64,000 bases of DNA, taken from contig OY986435.1 in the NCBI GenBank assembly GCA_963920525.1, forward strand, positions 263,006,962-263,070,961, written 5' to 3'. Under the pieces are notes generated by a model. That model was given only the letters and a program-made list of their open reading frames with translations. It was not told the origin of the DNA and searched no databases. The position numbers and the translations under genes are program-made. Origin of the DNA: Dichetophora obliterata (taxonomy: Eukaryota; Arthropoda; Insecta; Diptera; Sciomyzidae). Of the stretch, positions 9,960-21,069 are shown piece after piece; within the stretch, counting starts at the first letter, position 1; every line of letters begins with the position of its first letter.

Positions 9960-11520
9960 TTATTTTTGTGGTAATTTTTAATGATCGTGAGATTTTTTTT
10001 GATATTTTTTTATTGCGGTAGAAACTTTTTTGTTTATTTTTACAATGGTAAGTTTTTGTTGTATTTAATTTATGTTATTGTGAAGAAAGTAACTTTTTGT
10101 CGAAATTGTTTTAAATTTTAACTGGCAACCTTGGCTGGTAGTAGTACATATTTTTGTTGCCACATACTGGCTCTCTAGCTACATGCATCTGTATTCTCTA
10201 TTGCATTACAACCCAACAAGCCATGAATGTTACTGTGCCAGCTAAACGGTACTTAAAGCGGCAGCGTCTGATTTGCTGGTATGAAAACGACATGTTTTTG
10301 TACCTTTAAACAGTTCTCTATATAATTGTAATGTCCTTTTTTAAATTTATCAAGAATCATATTGAAATTTATGTCATATTCGCTTGATATGTCGTTTGTT
10401 CTTGTCTTTTTTCAATCTCTTTTTCACCCGTTCTCCAAAAAACGCTGAAATATGCATTAAATCAAGTAAGTGTAGTTGAGTTGCCGTTTATTGCTTACTT
10501 TATTGTTGCAACTTAATAAAAACTATTTTTAGAAAAGGTTACAATTGTTTAACAACAAATAAAATTAATATACAACTTAACGTTTCCTATATGACCTTGT
10601 TATTTATTATGTTGATTTTCTATGATTTAAATACAATTTCTAAATGTTTGATAGTTTAAATCATTCTTGATTTTAAATACAAATTCTAGTAGTTTGATAG
10701 TTTAAAATCGTTTATTGAGCTTTAGATCAGGTTAGAACAATTAATTGCTCTAACTAGCTAATCAATCAGCTAACTTATTAATCAATCAGCTAACTTATTA
10801 ATCAATCAGCTAACTTATTAATCAGCTAGTGATGTTTTTTGTCTTTTCATCTTGAAAATGTTGTTGCTGTTGTTTCTTTGAAAAAAATTCGTTAGAGCGA
10901 TTAATTGTTCTAACCTGACCTAAGGTTGACCTCAGAGTAAGCGCCGAAGCAGACAGGCAGGCAGACAGGCACACGAAAACTATGTGAACAAGAAAGAAAA
11001 AGTTATTTCTATCTCGTTTCTTCGCAGGGCCTGCCTGCCTGCTTCGGCGCTTACTATGCGGGCAGCCTAAAGCTCAATAAACGATTTTAAAGTATCAAAC
11101 AACTAGAATTTGTATTTAAAATCAATAATGATTTAAACTATCAAACATTTAGAATTTGTATTTAAATCATAGAAAATCAACATTAATATACAACTTAATA
11201 AATGGTACGCTTATATGAAACACACAATAAATAGTTTGCTGACAACGAAACGGTCCGCTTCAATGCTTTTAAAAGTGCGCACCGTTTTCAACCGAGCCGA
11301 TTGGCTATTTGGGGAACGAAAAAAATTAAAGCAACTAATGTGTATTTATATATGTATGTTTTACATATATATTAAAAAAAAACAACAACAACAAAAGCAG
11401 CACAACAACAACAACAACCTTAAAAACAGCATAAGCAGCTACTGCAGCTAAGCAGCTTGTGCATTTCTCATACGAATATATGAATGTTTCATCTTCTTAG
11501 ATTTTGCTATTTTATTAGAT
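9960..11520. repeat. 1.4-kb repeat, copy 2 (left part)
   Basis: Homologous to 7196-8655. It carries the same hairpin arms (about 10610-10740 and 11070-11190) plus a private 142-bp insertion at 10924-11065 and a three-fold CAGCTAACTTATTAATCAAT duplication near 10765-10815. The copy breaks at about 11520 and resumes at 18358, so a composite 6.8-kb insertion splits it. Confidence 0.8.
10924..11065. mobile_element. Short MITE with TSD CCTAA
   Basis: A 142-bp insertion present in copy 2 and absent from copy 1 of the 1.4-kb repeat. It is flanked by CCTAA at 10919-10923 and 11066-11070. Inverted GTAAGCGCCGAAGCAG and CTGCTTCGGCGCTTAC form a GC-rich stem just inside imperfect ends. The empty site is visible in copy 1 near 7995. 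Confidence 0.85.
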
Positions 11521-11985
11521 ACTGGCAAATACCCGCTGCTTCGCCTGCGATAAAAATATTAAAAACCATGTAAAAATTTTAAATTTTAAAATTAAAGTAT
11601 TTAGTTGTATTAAATCAAACGCAAAGTATAAAAATTATTGTGTTTGTTATGAAAAAATAGTAAAGCTATAAAAAAATTAATTTATTTTATTTGAATACCT
11701 TATTGAAACGGTAATTGTTATGATGACATCATTTGCCTGGTTTTTTTTTTTTTGTTTTTTGACTTTTGAAAAAGTCCTGCATAAGAGGGTTATTAAAAAT
11801 TTGCGTAAAAATTTTTAAAATTTTTAATCAAATATGTACTTTTTTAACATAGATTCTGAACATTAATATATTCTTCTTAAATTTTAAAAAAAATTCGTTA
11901 TAATGATATCAAACTTTTGGCGATATCTGGAAAACTATAGACTTTCTCAGTACAACATATTTTTGCATTTAAGGTCGTTGATTAA

Positions 11986-13278
11986 GGGGGTCCTCTGGTA
12001 ATCCGAAAAAATTTTTTCCATTTTTTTTTCATATTTCTATTGCTCAGATACTCAAAAACATTTTCCCAAAAGGATTTTTCAAAATTCGAAATAGTTTAGG
12101 AGATACAGGCATTTTTGTGTAGGTATGTTTTCGTCAAAATAACGCATCAGCAAAGTTGTTTATTTGCTTGCAGTCATTAGTCGAAAATTCTGTGGAATTC
12201 TTCCAAAATATGTATTGATATTACAAAATATACACACACAGTATGTATACATGCAGTATGTATACATGCATGTTTTGATTTAGGGGTTGAAATGATTTTG
12301 AGCCCAGGAAACGCAAAATTGTAACGAATCGTTCAACTCGCTTTTGTGGACCTTTGCGCCGAAACATATCCACTGTGGTGCTACCACAGTCGAAATCGCA
12401 AATTTTCTGGCAACCTGCATTTTCAACGAAGGCTTCACAAGTATTTTAAAAATAATGTCAACAATGGGTATTGTCATCGGCCCACAAGCCGAGATGTATG
12501 CTGAATCTCGCGACGGAAAACGACTTCAACGCTCAGAGCTAAAAACGTACGCATCATCGAAAGAGGGTCGCACAGCCCGCAGAGCCCAAAAAGCCATGGA
12601 AAACTCGTTTTATGAGATGGAGGAAGGCACACTTTATGGGGCTGGAATTGCCGATTAATATTCGTAAGTATTATATTAAAAAAATATGTGTTAATGTCAT
12701 TTGTGTGCCTCAAAATTGAAGTCAAAACTTTAAACGCGTTTTTCTCGAAACCATGTTTTTCAAAACTTTGCGCACGATAACTCAAACAGTTTTTGACCGA
12801 TTTTGATATATGAGGCATGAAACGACGCAGAATTTACGCCGCTATAGCCCCTACCTCAAACTTGCCGAAAAAATAATGTTTACTATTTTTTTTCTACACT
12901 AGACTACAAAAAAAAGGTCGAAATTCGATTTTTCATTTTCAAAGTGGCGGCTCCCCCCCTAAAAAAATTTCAATTTTTGTTTCCGAGGTAGGGGCTATAG
13001 GGACATTCATTCTAAGTAACTGAATATTTTTTTTTTTCAGACGATGTTTACTCTTGGAATCGTGCGCAATTTGGACCCACCTTTTTTCCGGAGAACCTCG
13101 TTGCCAGGCCGAGAACTTTCTGAACGGTCCATAAATTCACTTTTTCAAAATTTTGTATTTTTTTCAATAAATTAAGCTACCCAAATCAAAAAACGGAACT
13201 AAAATATCTTTACTCGTTCTCTTTCCACAATATTTTGAAACAAGGCTAAAATTTGGCATAGATTACCAGAGGACCCCC
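11986..13278 (+). mobile_element. Kolobok-like DNA transposon, TTAA TSD
   Basis: Inverted ends GGGGGTCCTCTGGTAATC / GATTACCAGAGGACCCCC are flanked by TTAA at 11982-11985 and 13279-13282. The 1293-bp element carries only the C-terminal part of a transposase (about 12308-12658). Its ends and internal layout parallel the element at 38625-40969, whose TIR starts GGCGGTCTTCTCATT. TTAA duplications with a GG-starting TIR and this transposase type fit the Kolobok superfamily. Confidence 0.75.
12308..12658 (+). pseudogene. Kolobok/Mutator-like transposase, C-terminal remnant
   Basis: The frame reads TQNCNESFNSLLWTFAPKHI, then a CIFNEGF segment, and ends YGAGIAD followed by a stop at 12656-12658. The N-E-S-F-N-S block is the signature of the 'Mutator-like transposase' family (PF20700-type) and probably includes the last catalytic Glu. 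The usual protein is several hundred residues; only about 116 remain and there is no start codon in context. The same C-terminus occurs at 39574-40308 on the other strand. It is not functional by itself. Confidence 0.7.
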
Positions 13279-13992
13279 TTAATAAAAATAACGGTAAATG
13301 AAAGCTTTTTCGAAAATATTTTGTGCGGATAGTAGGTATGTTATAAAATCCCTTTATTATGACATCAAATTTATTGGAATATCTCAAAAACTAAAGATTT
13401 TCTCAGTATAACGCAGTTTCTTAAGCCTCAAAATGAGAAAAAAACGATTGAAATTTCAAGTTTTGACTTAGCAAGCAAACATTTCCGTCATTTTCAAAAC
13501 GATTTTCATCAAATGTTCATTGTCTGAAAGTTCAATTAACTATATTGGGAAAATGAGGAAAGGTTTACTGTTACCTCACCAATGCAATGTTTTATATAGT
13601 TTTAAAAAAACCTCTAAAATATCCAATTTGTACTCAAAAATAGGCCAAAAGTTGTTTGTGCTATACATTTTTTTTTTAATTTTTTATTTTTATTGATAGA
13701 AACAGTTTCTATGGGCCACCTATCCCCCTCCCTATGATTTTTTGACTAAAATTAATTTGCTTAAAATGTTGTTATATTTTTTACAATGTTCTACAGCTTA
13801 AAATCTAATTTCTGTGAAAATATTTTCAAATATTTTAAACCTTTCTAAAGTTATATACATAAATCTATGTTTTAATCTGTTTCCTTATCTATATATTTAT
13901 AGTATAGACCCAACAGACGTTGTCCTGACCCAATTCAATGAATTTTTTATGATCATTTTGTAAATTTTTGAAAGTGTGTAAGTAAATTGACC

Positions 13993-15034
13993 GGTGCCGG
14001 CACATAGCCCAAGGAACATAATCCCAAGTTTCGAATTTGGCATTATGTCCTCAAAAAAAAGGAGACATAGTCCCAAAAATTGAATATGGAATTATGACCG
14101 CTTAAAAAGGGGACATAATCCGATCCCAAATAAAAGTTTTGCATTCTTCTTTGAAAATGAAAAATCACCCAAATTTTATTTCAAGACCGAAAAAATTAAA
14201 TAAAAAATCACCCAAAAGAAATGAAAAATGACCCAATTTTAAAATTATATTTCAATGTTTAATTGACAAAAATAATCTGACAAAAATAATATGATTATTA
14301 ATTTCCCAAATTAGGAAGCACTGCTTTATCAACACAATTTAGTTTAGGTCGTAATTAGATCAATTTGCACACAGCGTTAAAACTTATACTAAATGTACTT
14401 AGTTTTCTCTTTTTAATAGGCGGCTTTTGGCCGCTGCTTAGGGATTACAACCCTCAAAAAGTCCAACACCGGCTTCGCTGTCTACAAGGGCAAATTATTT
14501 TATCGTAAAAAAACCATAAAAAAATTGATTTGACCTTGTTGATGTTGTTATCACCATTTCGTACAAAGGCAAATCATTTTCTCTTATATCTGTATTAAAA
14601 AAAATAGCTTAAGTCGACTTAAGACTGATCTGAATTATTGATGCAGCTGTGTTTCACGCATATAGCACTATAAACACACAAAATCTGGAGCTTTTAGCAT
14701 GACCTTAGCCAAAGTTATGGCACAAAATTAAAAGATCCTTTCATATAACTTATATGGCAGTTGAAAACTTTGAAGCAAGAATTCTCGAAACTGTGAAATC
14801 AGACTTATACTGTTATTGCTTATTGACACAGATATCAGTACTTGTTAAAACCACTTGGGATTATGACCTCTTAAGAGCGGATATAGTCCCAAGAGGTCAC
14901 AGCCCCCATTTGGGACATAATCCCAAACACAATTTTTGGGATTATGTCCTCTTTCAAAGCGGACATAATCCCAAATTTTGAATTTTCATATTTCAAATTT
15001 TGGATTATGTCCCTTGGGGCTATGTCCCGGCACC
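13993..15034. mobile_element. Mutator-like MITE with perfect 9-bp TSD
   Basis: Inverted ends GGTGCCGGCACATAGCCC / GGGGCTATGTCCCGGCACC bound a 1042-bp element. A perfect direct repeat AAATTGACC lies at 13984-13992 and 15035-15043. Both subterminal regions are packed with GGGACATAATCCC-like palindromic words (about ten). There is no transposase frame. A 9-bp duplication with long TIRs is typical of Mutator-like elements. Confidence 0.85.
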
Positions 15035-15446
15035 AAATTGACCTTCGAACAACACATTCCAGACGTTTCCTTATGAAACATCAGTGCATGATAATCAAAA
15101 CCGTCTGATATATACAGCATCCATGTTGATTTATAGCATTTTTTGCAAAACGTGGGCGTGAAAAGTAGGCATGGCAAATCTTACATAGCATATTACGATT
15201 TAGTTGAAATAACAAATCGTTTGATACCTTTATAATCTTAACCGGTTCAGTGGTTCTTGCGTGGTTGTCAAACACCCGGCAGTGTCACAACACTTTTATA
15301 TATTTGTACAGATAGACTAACACAATCTCAAGTGAAGAAGAGCTGGCTGGCAAGACTGCAAAAGATAATTTTTGCTTGTAACTGAATTCTGGCAGCCCCC
15401 CTCAAAACATTTGCAAAGAAAATTAATCAGCACCAGAGACCTGCAG

Positions 15447-16038
15447 TAGGCTTGGGTAGTTCACGAACGAACTAGTTCAATTGAACTATTCGCACTCATG
15501 AACTATGTGAACTAGTTCGTTGATTCTCGTTCTTTTAGTTCAATCGATTTTGCAGCGAGTCAGATCGAAATGAACGAGAAAAATTTATTAAACAATGTTT
15601 TAGTTCCTGCTGATACTAATGAACAGTAAAAAACTTTTTTGGAATAAAAAATTTTTGTGGCAAATATTGTGTGAAATGCCCCATATGTAGTATTTTTATG
15701 TAATTTATGTTTTGTTAGTATTTTTATGTAAATTTCTGCTATGTCCACAGTAAATAATTGATTCGCTCATATAGTTCGTTTCATTTTATAGACCTGATCA
15801 TGAACGAGTAAACAAAACGAACTAAAAGACCTATTGAACTAAAAGATATAACGAGCTAACATACATAACGCTCTAAAATACCAAACGAACTATAAGACCT
15901 AACGAACTAACAACATGAACGAGTGCACGAAACGAAAGAACTAAATGAACTAAAAGAACTATATGAACGAACTAGTTCATTAAACTCAACTGAACTAAAA
16001 AGAGCGATCTTTTTAGTGAACTAGAATGCCCAAGCCTA
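15447..16038. mobile_element. hAT MITE with GAACTAGTTC word array
   Basis: Inverted ends TAGGCTTGGG / CCCAAGCCTA are flanked by a perfect 8-bp repeat ACCTGCAG (15439-15446 and 16039-16046). Throughout the 592 bp the words GAACTA, TAGTTC and the full palindrome GAACTAGTTC recur many times. It is non-coding; the open frame on the minus strand near 15560-15748 is spurious. Confidence 0.9.
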
Positions 16039-16308
16039 ACCTGCAGCGATGAACTGCAACTGCTTTTACACCCAGTACATACTTGGTTTTTGTATGACTT
16101 CAATATCATTAATACCATGCAACATATTCTACGCCATCGAGCTCACTTACAACATCAAGCATGTTGCATTAGCCAATTGTACCAAAGTCAAACACTGTGT
16201 GATGTGTGCTTCGACTTCAGTGGAAAGTATAGATGTTTGCATAAAATAATTAAGTGTATAAACCACAGCGCACGAACGGCAATCGTTATAATTATGCATT
16301 ATTTTGAG

Positions 16309-16711
16309 CAGTGATGTGCGGCGTAGAGAACATGATGTCGACAATACTATTGTCGACGGTGTCGAGAATGTCGTGTAGACAATTGCTTTTAACTACGTGT
16401 AGATAATTAATGTAAAAGGTTGCATGTTTATTGTAATATTTAATTAAATTGAGTCCAAGTTCGAAGTATTCCTTATTGTTACGCCTTCTGGGCATGCTTT
16501 TGTTTGTTTAATTGTAAAATTTGTTAATTAAACGACTTTTCAAAAGGTTTTAAGAATCAGCATAATCTAAATGGAACTTGCAATTTCGCAGTGTTGCATT
16601 TTGTTGACATTGTTTACACAATTCTCGACATTGTCTACATTGTCGACACATTCTGCATTGTCGACACCAAAATGTCGACAATTAAAGACGACGCGTCGAG
16701 GAACATCACTG
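16309..16711. mobile_element. hAT MITE with TGTCGACA word array
   Basis: Ends CAGTGATGT / ACATCACTG are flanked by a perfect 8-bp direct repeat ATTTTGAG at 16301-16308 and 16712-16719. The 403-bp interior has at least five TGTCGAC(A) palindromes plus degenerate copies clustered near both ends. It is non-coding. Short frames across it are shadows. Confidence 0.9.
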
Positions 16712-16879
16712 ATTTTGAGCTACTGCCTCGTGTACCATTGCAGGTTGATTTCAACTTCGGCTAAGCAGTGATACAAAAGTAAGCTTACGAACGATGAAAT
16801 CAGCGCGTACACTGCATTTTTACTCAAGTGTTTGTAGATTACTTCAGTATGAATAGAGTAAATAGTTTTAGGAAGTTTT

Positions 16880-17440
16880 AGGGGTAACTTATTTCGAAGA
16901 TGATGTCAAACTTTAAAATTTAAGATGGCGGATAGAGTTGCCACCTAAATTTTTTGTTTTTGCGAATTCTTGTAATTTTGAAATTCTGACAACGGATTTG
17001 ATTTTGAATAAAATGTCACAGTCTTAAAATTTAAGATGGAGGTTAGGGTTGCCACCTAAATTTTTACCACAGTATTGCCACCTAATAATATGTATTTTTA
17101 AGAGTTTTAAACATCATTTATCAGTGTTAAGGGGTCGCTGATTTCGAATCTAAAGTTAGAATTTTAAAATTCAAGATGGTGGATAGGGTTGCCACCTTAA
17201 TTTTTTGTAGTTTTATGAATTCGGGGCTGGCAAAAAAAAAATCGTACACCAAAAATGGGTCGCTGAATCCGAATCCATTGTCAAAATTTCAAAATTATAA
17301 AATTTTGAAATAATAGGGCTGCCACCTAATAATATGTCTTTTCAAGAGTTTTAAACGTCATTTATCAGTTTTAAACTCTTGAAAAGACATATTATTAGGT
17401 GGCGACCCTATTATTTCAAAATTTTGAACAATTGAACAAA
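16880..17440. repeat. Degenerate tandem repeat with near-perfect hairpin
   Basis: About four divergent units share AAAATTTAAGATGG, then GTTGCCACCTAA, near 16912, 17027, 17170 and 17290. The last unit is part of a hairpin at 17299-17425, in which TAATAATATGTCTTTTCAAG and its complement form arms of about 55 bp around a short loop. No coding function is seen. Confidence 0.7.
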
Positions 17441-18357
17441 AGTTGTAGCTTTATTAAAGATCTGCATGCATACAAAATCTTATCAAAATCAGTGATTAAA
17501 GGTGTTTTATAGTAAAATGGCGTCTGATATAATTTCTTAAAAAACTAAATTTAATAAATATCTTTAAAAATTTACTAAACAAATTTTATTGCTCACTCAA
17601 TTAAACTTTAGAATTTATTTTAAAAAAGAAATCAGCTCAATTGAACCATTAGCTTATGAGCTACAAGCTCTCAAAAGTCACGCAAAGTAACTGCAATATT
17701 ACTGCAATGTTACTGCAAATACTTTGTGTTCGGAGAACAAAATAAGCGCTGGTTTTTTTATGCAGGAGTTACGCTTTATGTCTTTGTTTTGTTGCTTGTA
17801 AATGACCATACTTACCATTGCATACCAGAAGTTGAAAAGACCCTGCGCTGGTTATCAAACCAACAACTCGAACATGCATTATTGTGGTGTTACGACACGC
17901 TCATACACAGTTGGCTTCAATGTTGCAAGTATGTTCGACACAACAATCGCAGCGCTTGCGTAGTGCGGTCAGACTGTCACTGTATTTGTTGAGGGTAGAT
18001 TGCAAGTAGCGAAAATGCCATCGCTTGCAGATCACTGATCAGCACTGTATGACAGCAACATCTCACTGAAATCAACTACACAACATGGTTGCCGTGTTAT
18101 ATTGCGAGAAGGTCTCGCGACAAAGAGAGGAAAGCTTTGTTTGCTGTTGTATTGTGCTGCTGGTTGAATGTAAGCATCAAATACAATGAGTGATTCTGTA
18201 ATAATTAAAGAAAACCTTTTTCGAAAACCTTGGTTAGCTATGACAATCTAAATTATTATAGGAATCGAATAAAAAAATAGTTATCAAAATCGGTTCAGCG
18301 GTTATCGAGCTTATTCTGGATAAAATTTCGTGAGTCTCCTTTTATATAATAGTATAG

Positions 18358-18535
18358 ATTCGTTTTATTCCCACTAAAACTGATATTTTGGCATTTTTTT
18401 TTTGTACGATGAATATTAAAAGCTGTAGGCAAAGCTGTAGGTATACCCCAAAGTGTCAAATATCACTTTGAAAAAATTTGTGAAATGAAAACCGCGCTGT
18501 AAGACGTAATTCTACGTCAAAACACACCTACCTTC
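18358..18535. repeat. 1.4-kb repeat, copy 2 (right part)
   Basis: Matches about 8475-8655 of copy 1: CCACTAAAACTGATATTTTG, then ACGATGAATATTAAA, CCCCAAAGTGTCAAATATCA and TAAGACGTAATTCTACGTC. It completes the copy interrupted at 11520. Confidence 0.8.
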
Positions 18536-19990
18536 TATCTGCCATTCTTCTGGGGGTTTTCCTACAACAAATTGTTTTAAAAAATAACATTATAGCGTTA
18601 ATACAGTACAGAAGTGAAACTTCTTAATACACCTACGCTATATATGCCACAATTCTGGGGGTTCCCATACAACACACAAAAAAATAAAAAAAAAATTTCC
18701 AAATTTTAGTATAATATGACCAAAATCGTTAGAAAAAAGCATTTTATAAATTTTTGGCGGAAAAAAAATTGCGGCAACTCTTTTTTCATTAAACCATTTC
18801 GTACTCGAAACAAATCAACTGCCAAAACTTCAGCTCAATTCAGCTTATACCTGGCGCACTTGGCTCCACTCCATTCTTGTTAATTGAAAAGTAGGCGTAA
18901 CTATAAGGTGACCACGCTCATTTTTAGTACAGTGTCCAAAAGTAAGCATATGAAGCATATACGACCAAAACTGCCTGAAATATAGCATTTTTACTTATAT
19001 GTAGTCGGGAAAAGTGGCGAGGAAACCAATTTTTAGTAAAGTTGCTCTCAGTAACCAAATCAACTACATTTTCAAATTTTAGTCTAATACGATTAAAACC
19101 GTCCGAAATAAAACATTTTTATTTATTAGTGGTTGATAAAAGGGGTATGGCAAAAAATTGTCCTAAACTATCTCGTATTCAAAACTAATCGACTACTTAA
19201 ATTTCGGCGCAATCGGCCTAGTAGCCAACTTTAATGATTTATCAAAAAGTGGGCGTATAGAGCAACCACACCCATTTTTATTGCAGTAACCGAAAGTAAC
19301 CATACAAACTAAATTATCAAGTTTAAGTCTTGTACGACCAAAACTGCCTGAAATATAGAATTTACACTGATTTGTGGGCGGGGACACCCCGTGGGGAGGC
19401 GTGGACACCCTTTTTTAATACAGTTGCTGACAGTAACCATACAGACTAAATTACAAAATTTATGTCTTATGCTTAAAACCGTCTAAGGGGGTGTGGCAAA
19501 AAATGTCCTAAACTATTTCGTACTCGAAACAAATCGACTGTCAAAATTTCAGCGCAATCAGCCTAGTAGTAAATTTTAATAATTTCTCAAAAAGTGGGCG
19601 TGGCTATAGAGCCACAATCTAAATTACCAAATTTTAGTCTTATACGACGAAAACTGCCTGATATATAGCATTTTTACCTATTTGTTGGCAAGAAAGGGGG
19701 AGTGGAAACCAATTTTTAGTACAGTTGCTGACAGTAGCCATGCAAACTAAATAATCAAGTTGAAGTCTTATACGACCAAAACCGTCTTAACTAAAGCATT
19801 TCGATTGATTTTTGGGCGGTAAAAGGGGCGTGAACACCCGTTTTTAATACAGTTGCGGACAGTAACCATACAAACTAAATTACAAAAGTTTAATCTAATA
19901 CAATCAAAATCGTCCGAAATATAGCATTTTTATTGATTTGTGAACGGTAAAAAGGGGTGTGGCAAAAAATTCTCCTATAAAATCTCATAC
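18536..19990 (-). repeat. Diverged tandem array, unit about 130 bp
   Basis: Units contain CCAAAACTGCCTGAAATATA, a GGGCGGTAAAAGGGGCGTG-type run and CAGTAACCATACAAACTAAA. Successive copies (for example near 19812 and 19942) are about 130 bp apart. It is the reverse complement of the family at 45775-47820. No stable open frame exists; it is probably the internal non-coding part of an interspersed element. Confidence 0.65.
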
Positions 19991-20530
19991 ACACCTACAC
20001 CAACACCCTATATGTCACCCTTCCGGAGGTTCCAATACAAACATCATAAAAAATAGAAAAACTAAATTTTGTACTATTTTGGCTACTGTCTTGTCAACTT
20101 ATTTATGTCCAGACGCTTATTTACAGATACAAAGTTTGACAACTAATGCCTATTCTGCACTGTCTTAACAGACTATCTTGTGTAACCCCCGTGTTAATTC
20201 CACCCTTCGACATATTTCATTGCTCGTGCACACAAAAAGCTTTTGCATATTTTTTGTATTTTTTTGCATATTTGTGCAGCCCCACTCAAAGTCTATTTCA
20301 ATCGTATCTGCTGAGGCGGTAACATTTTTTGTGACGAGGCTCGAATCATGAGAAAATGAAAAAAAATTTCGGCACGAGACTTGAAATATTTTACTTTCAA
20401 CAAATCGCCGCCTAAAAAGTTTCATTTCAAAAATTCTGCTGCCAGAATCGGAATCAGCTTTTATAAATCTACTGAAATCGACTACAATATTAACAAAAAA
20501 TTAAATTGTATGTAACAACGTTATATTTAA
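19991..20530. other. Intergenic DNA, nothing recognised
   Basis: Contains a minus-strand open frame of 86 codons at 20165-20425 with no recognisable domain. No RNA or delimited repeat was seen. Confidence 0.4.
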
Positions 20531-21065
20531 CCCTTTGAATGGCTAGGCTAAACTGAGAACAAAATAATTTTTTTTTTAGGTAATAATCCTATCCTGTAGG
20601 TCCTAAAAAGACAAAAAAACATACCTTTGATTTTTACCTGTGGTACTTACGTTTTGCAAGCTTGTAGAAAGAAAACATTGTTTTGCTCCTGTTCGGCACA
20701 AAAAATTTTTTTTTTATCCCTTAAAGGTTTTTCAACCCTTTATATCTTTGTTTTTTAAACCCTCTTAATAGTATTATCATTAAAGCCATAAAAAGATAAA
20801 AGAAAACATCAATTTGAATTTGTCCGCTTGATTTATTTTTTTTTATAAAATAGGCCAAACAAATTTTGTTTGCTTTTCTTCGGCACAAAATCGAAAAACC
20901 AACTGACTTTAATGTCAAATATCTCTCTAAATTTATTATTATCATGTTGGTTCGGCTTTTTTTCATAGAAACAAACAATTTGATTTGAAAAAAGCGTTGC
21001 AAAATAAAAATAAAAATTACTTTCTACCGTGTCCATTGTCCATATTGGGCAATCCACTGAAAGGG
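20531..21065. mobile_element. piggyBac-like MITE, TTAA TSD
   Basis: A 535-bp element with inverted CCCTTTGAATGG / CCACTGAAAGGG, flanked by TTAA at 20527-20530 and 21066-21069. CCCTTT-starting TIRs and TTAA targets are the piggyBac signature. Interior words GTTCGGCACAAAA and TCTTCGGCACAAAA repeat, but no transposase frame remains. Overlapping minus-strand frames are spurious. Confidence 0.8.
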
Positions 21066-21069
21066 TTAA

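Larger units (their letters stand above)
11521..18357. mobile_element. Composite 6.8-kb insertion in copy 2
   Basis: It starts ACTGGCAAATACCCGCTGC and ends with TTTTATATAATAGTATAGAT. Comparison with copy 1 near 8475 shows an uninterrupted site. Elements at 11986-13278, 13993-15034, 15447-16038 and 16309-16711 are nested in it, along with the repeat block 16880-17440. The host layer ends like other repeats in the window that finish in TATATATAGAT. Its class is uncertain (Helitron- or LINE-like end). No complete gene is visible in the host layer. Confidence 0.55.
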
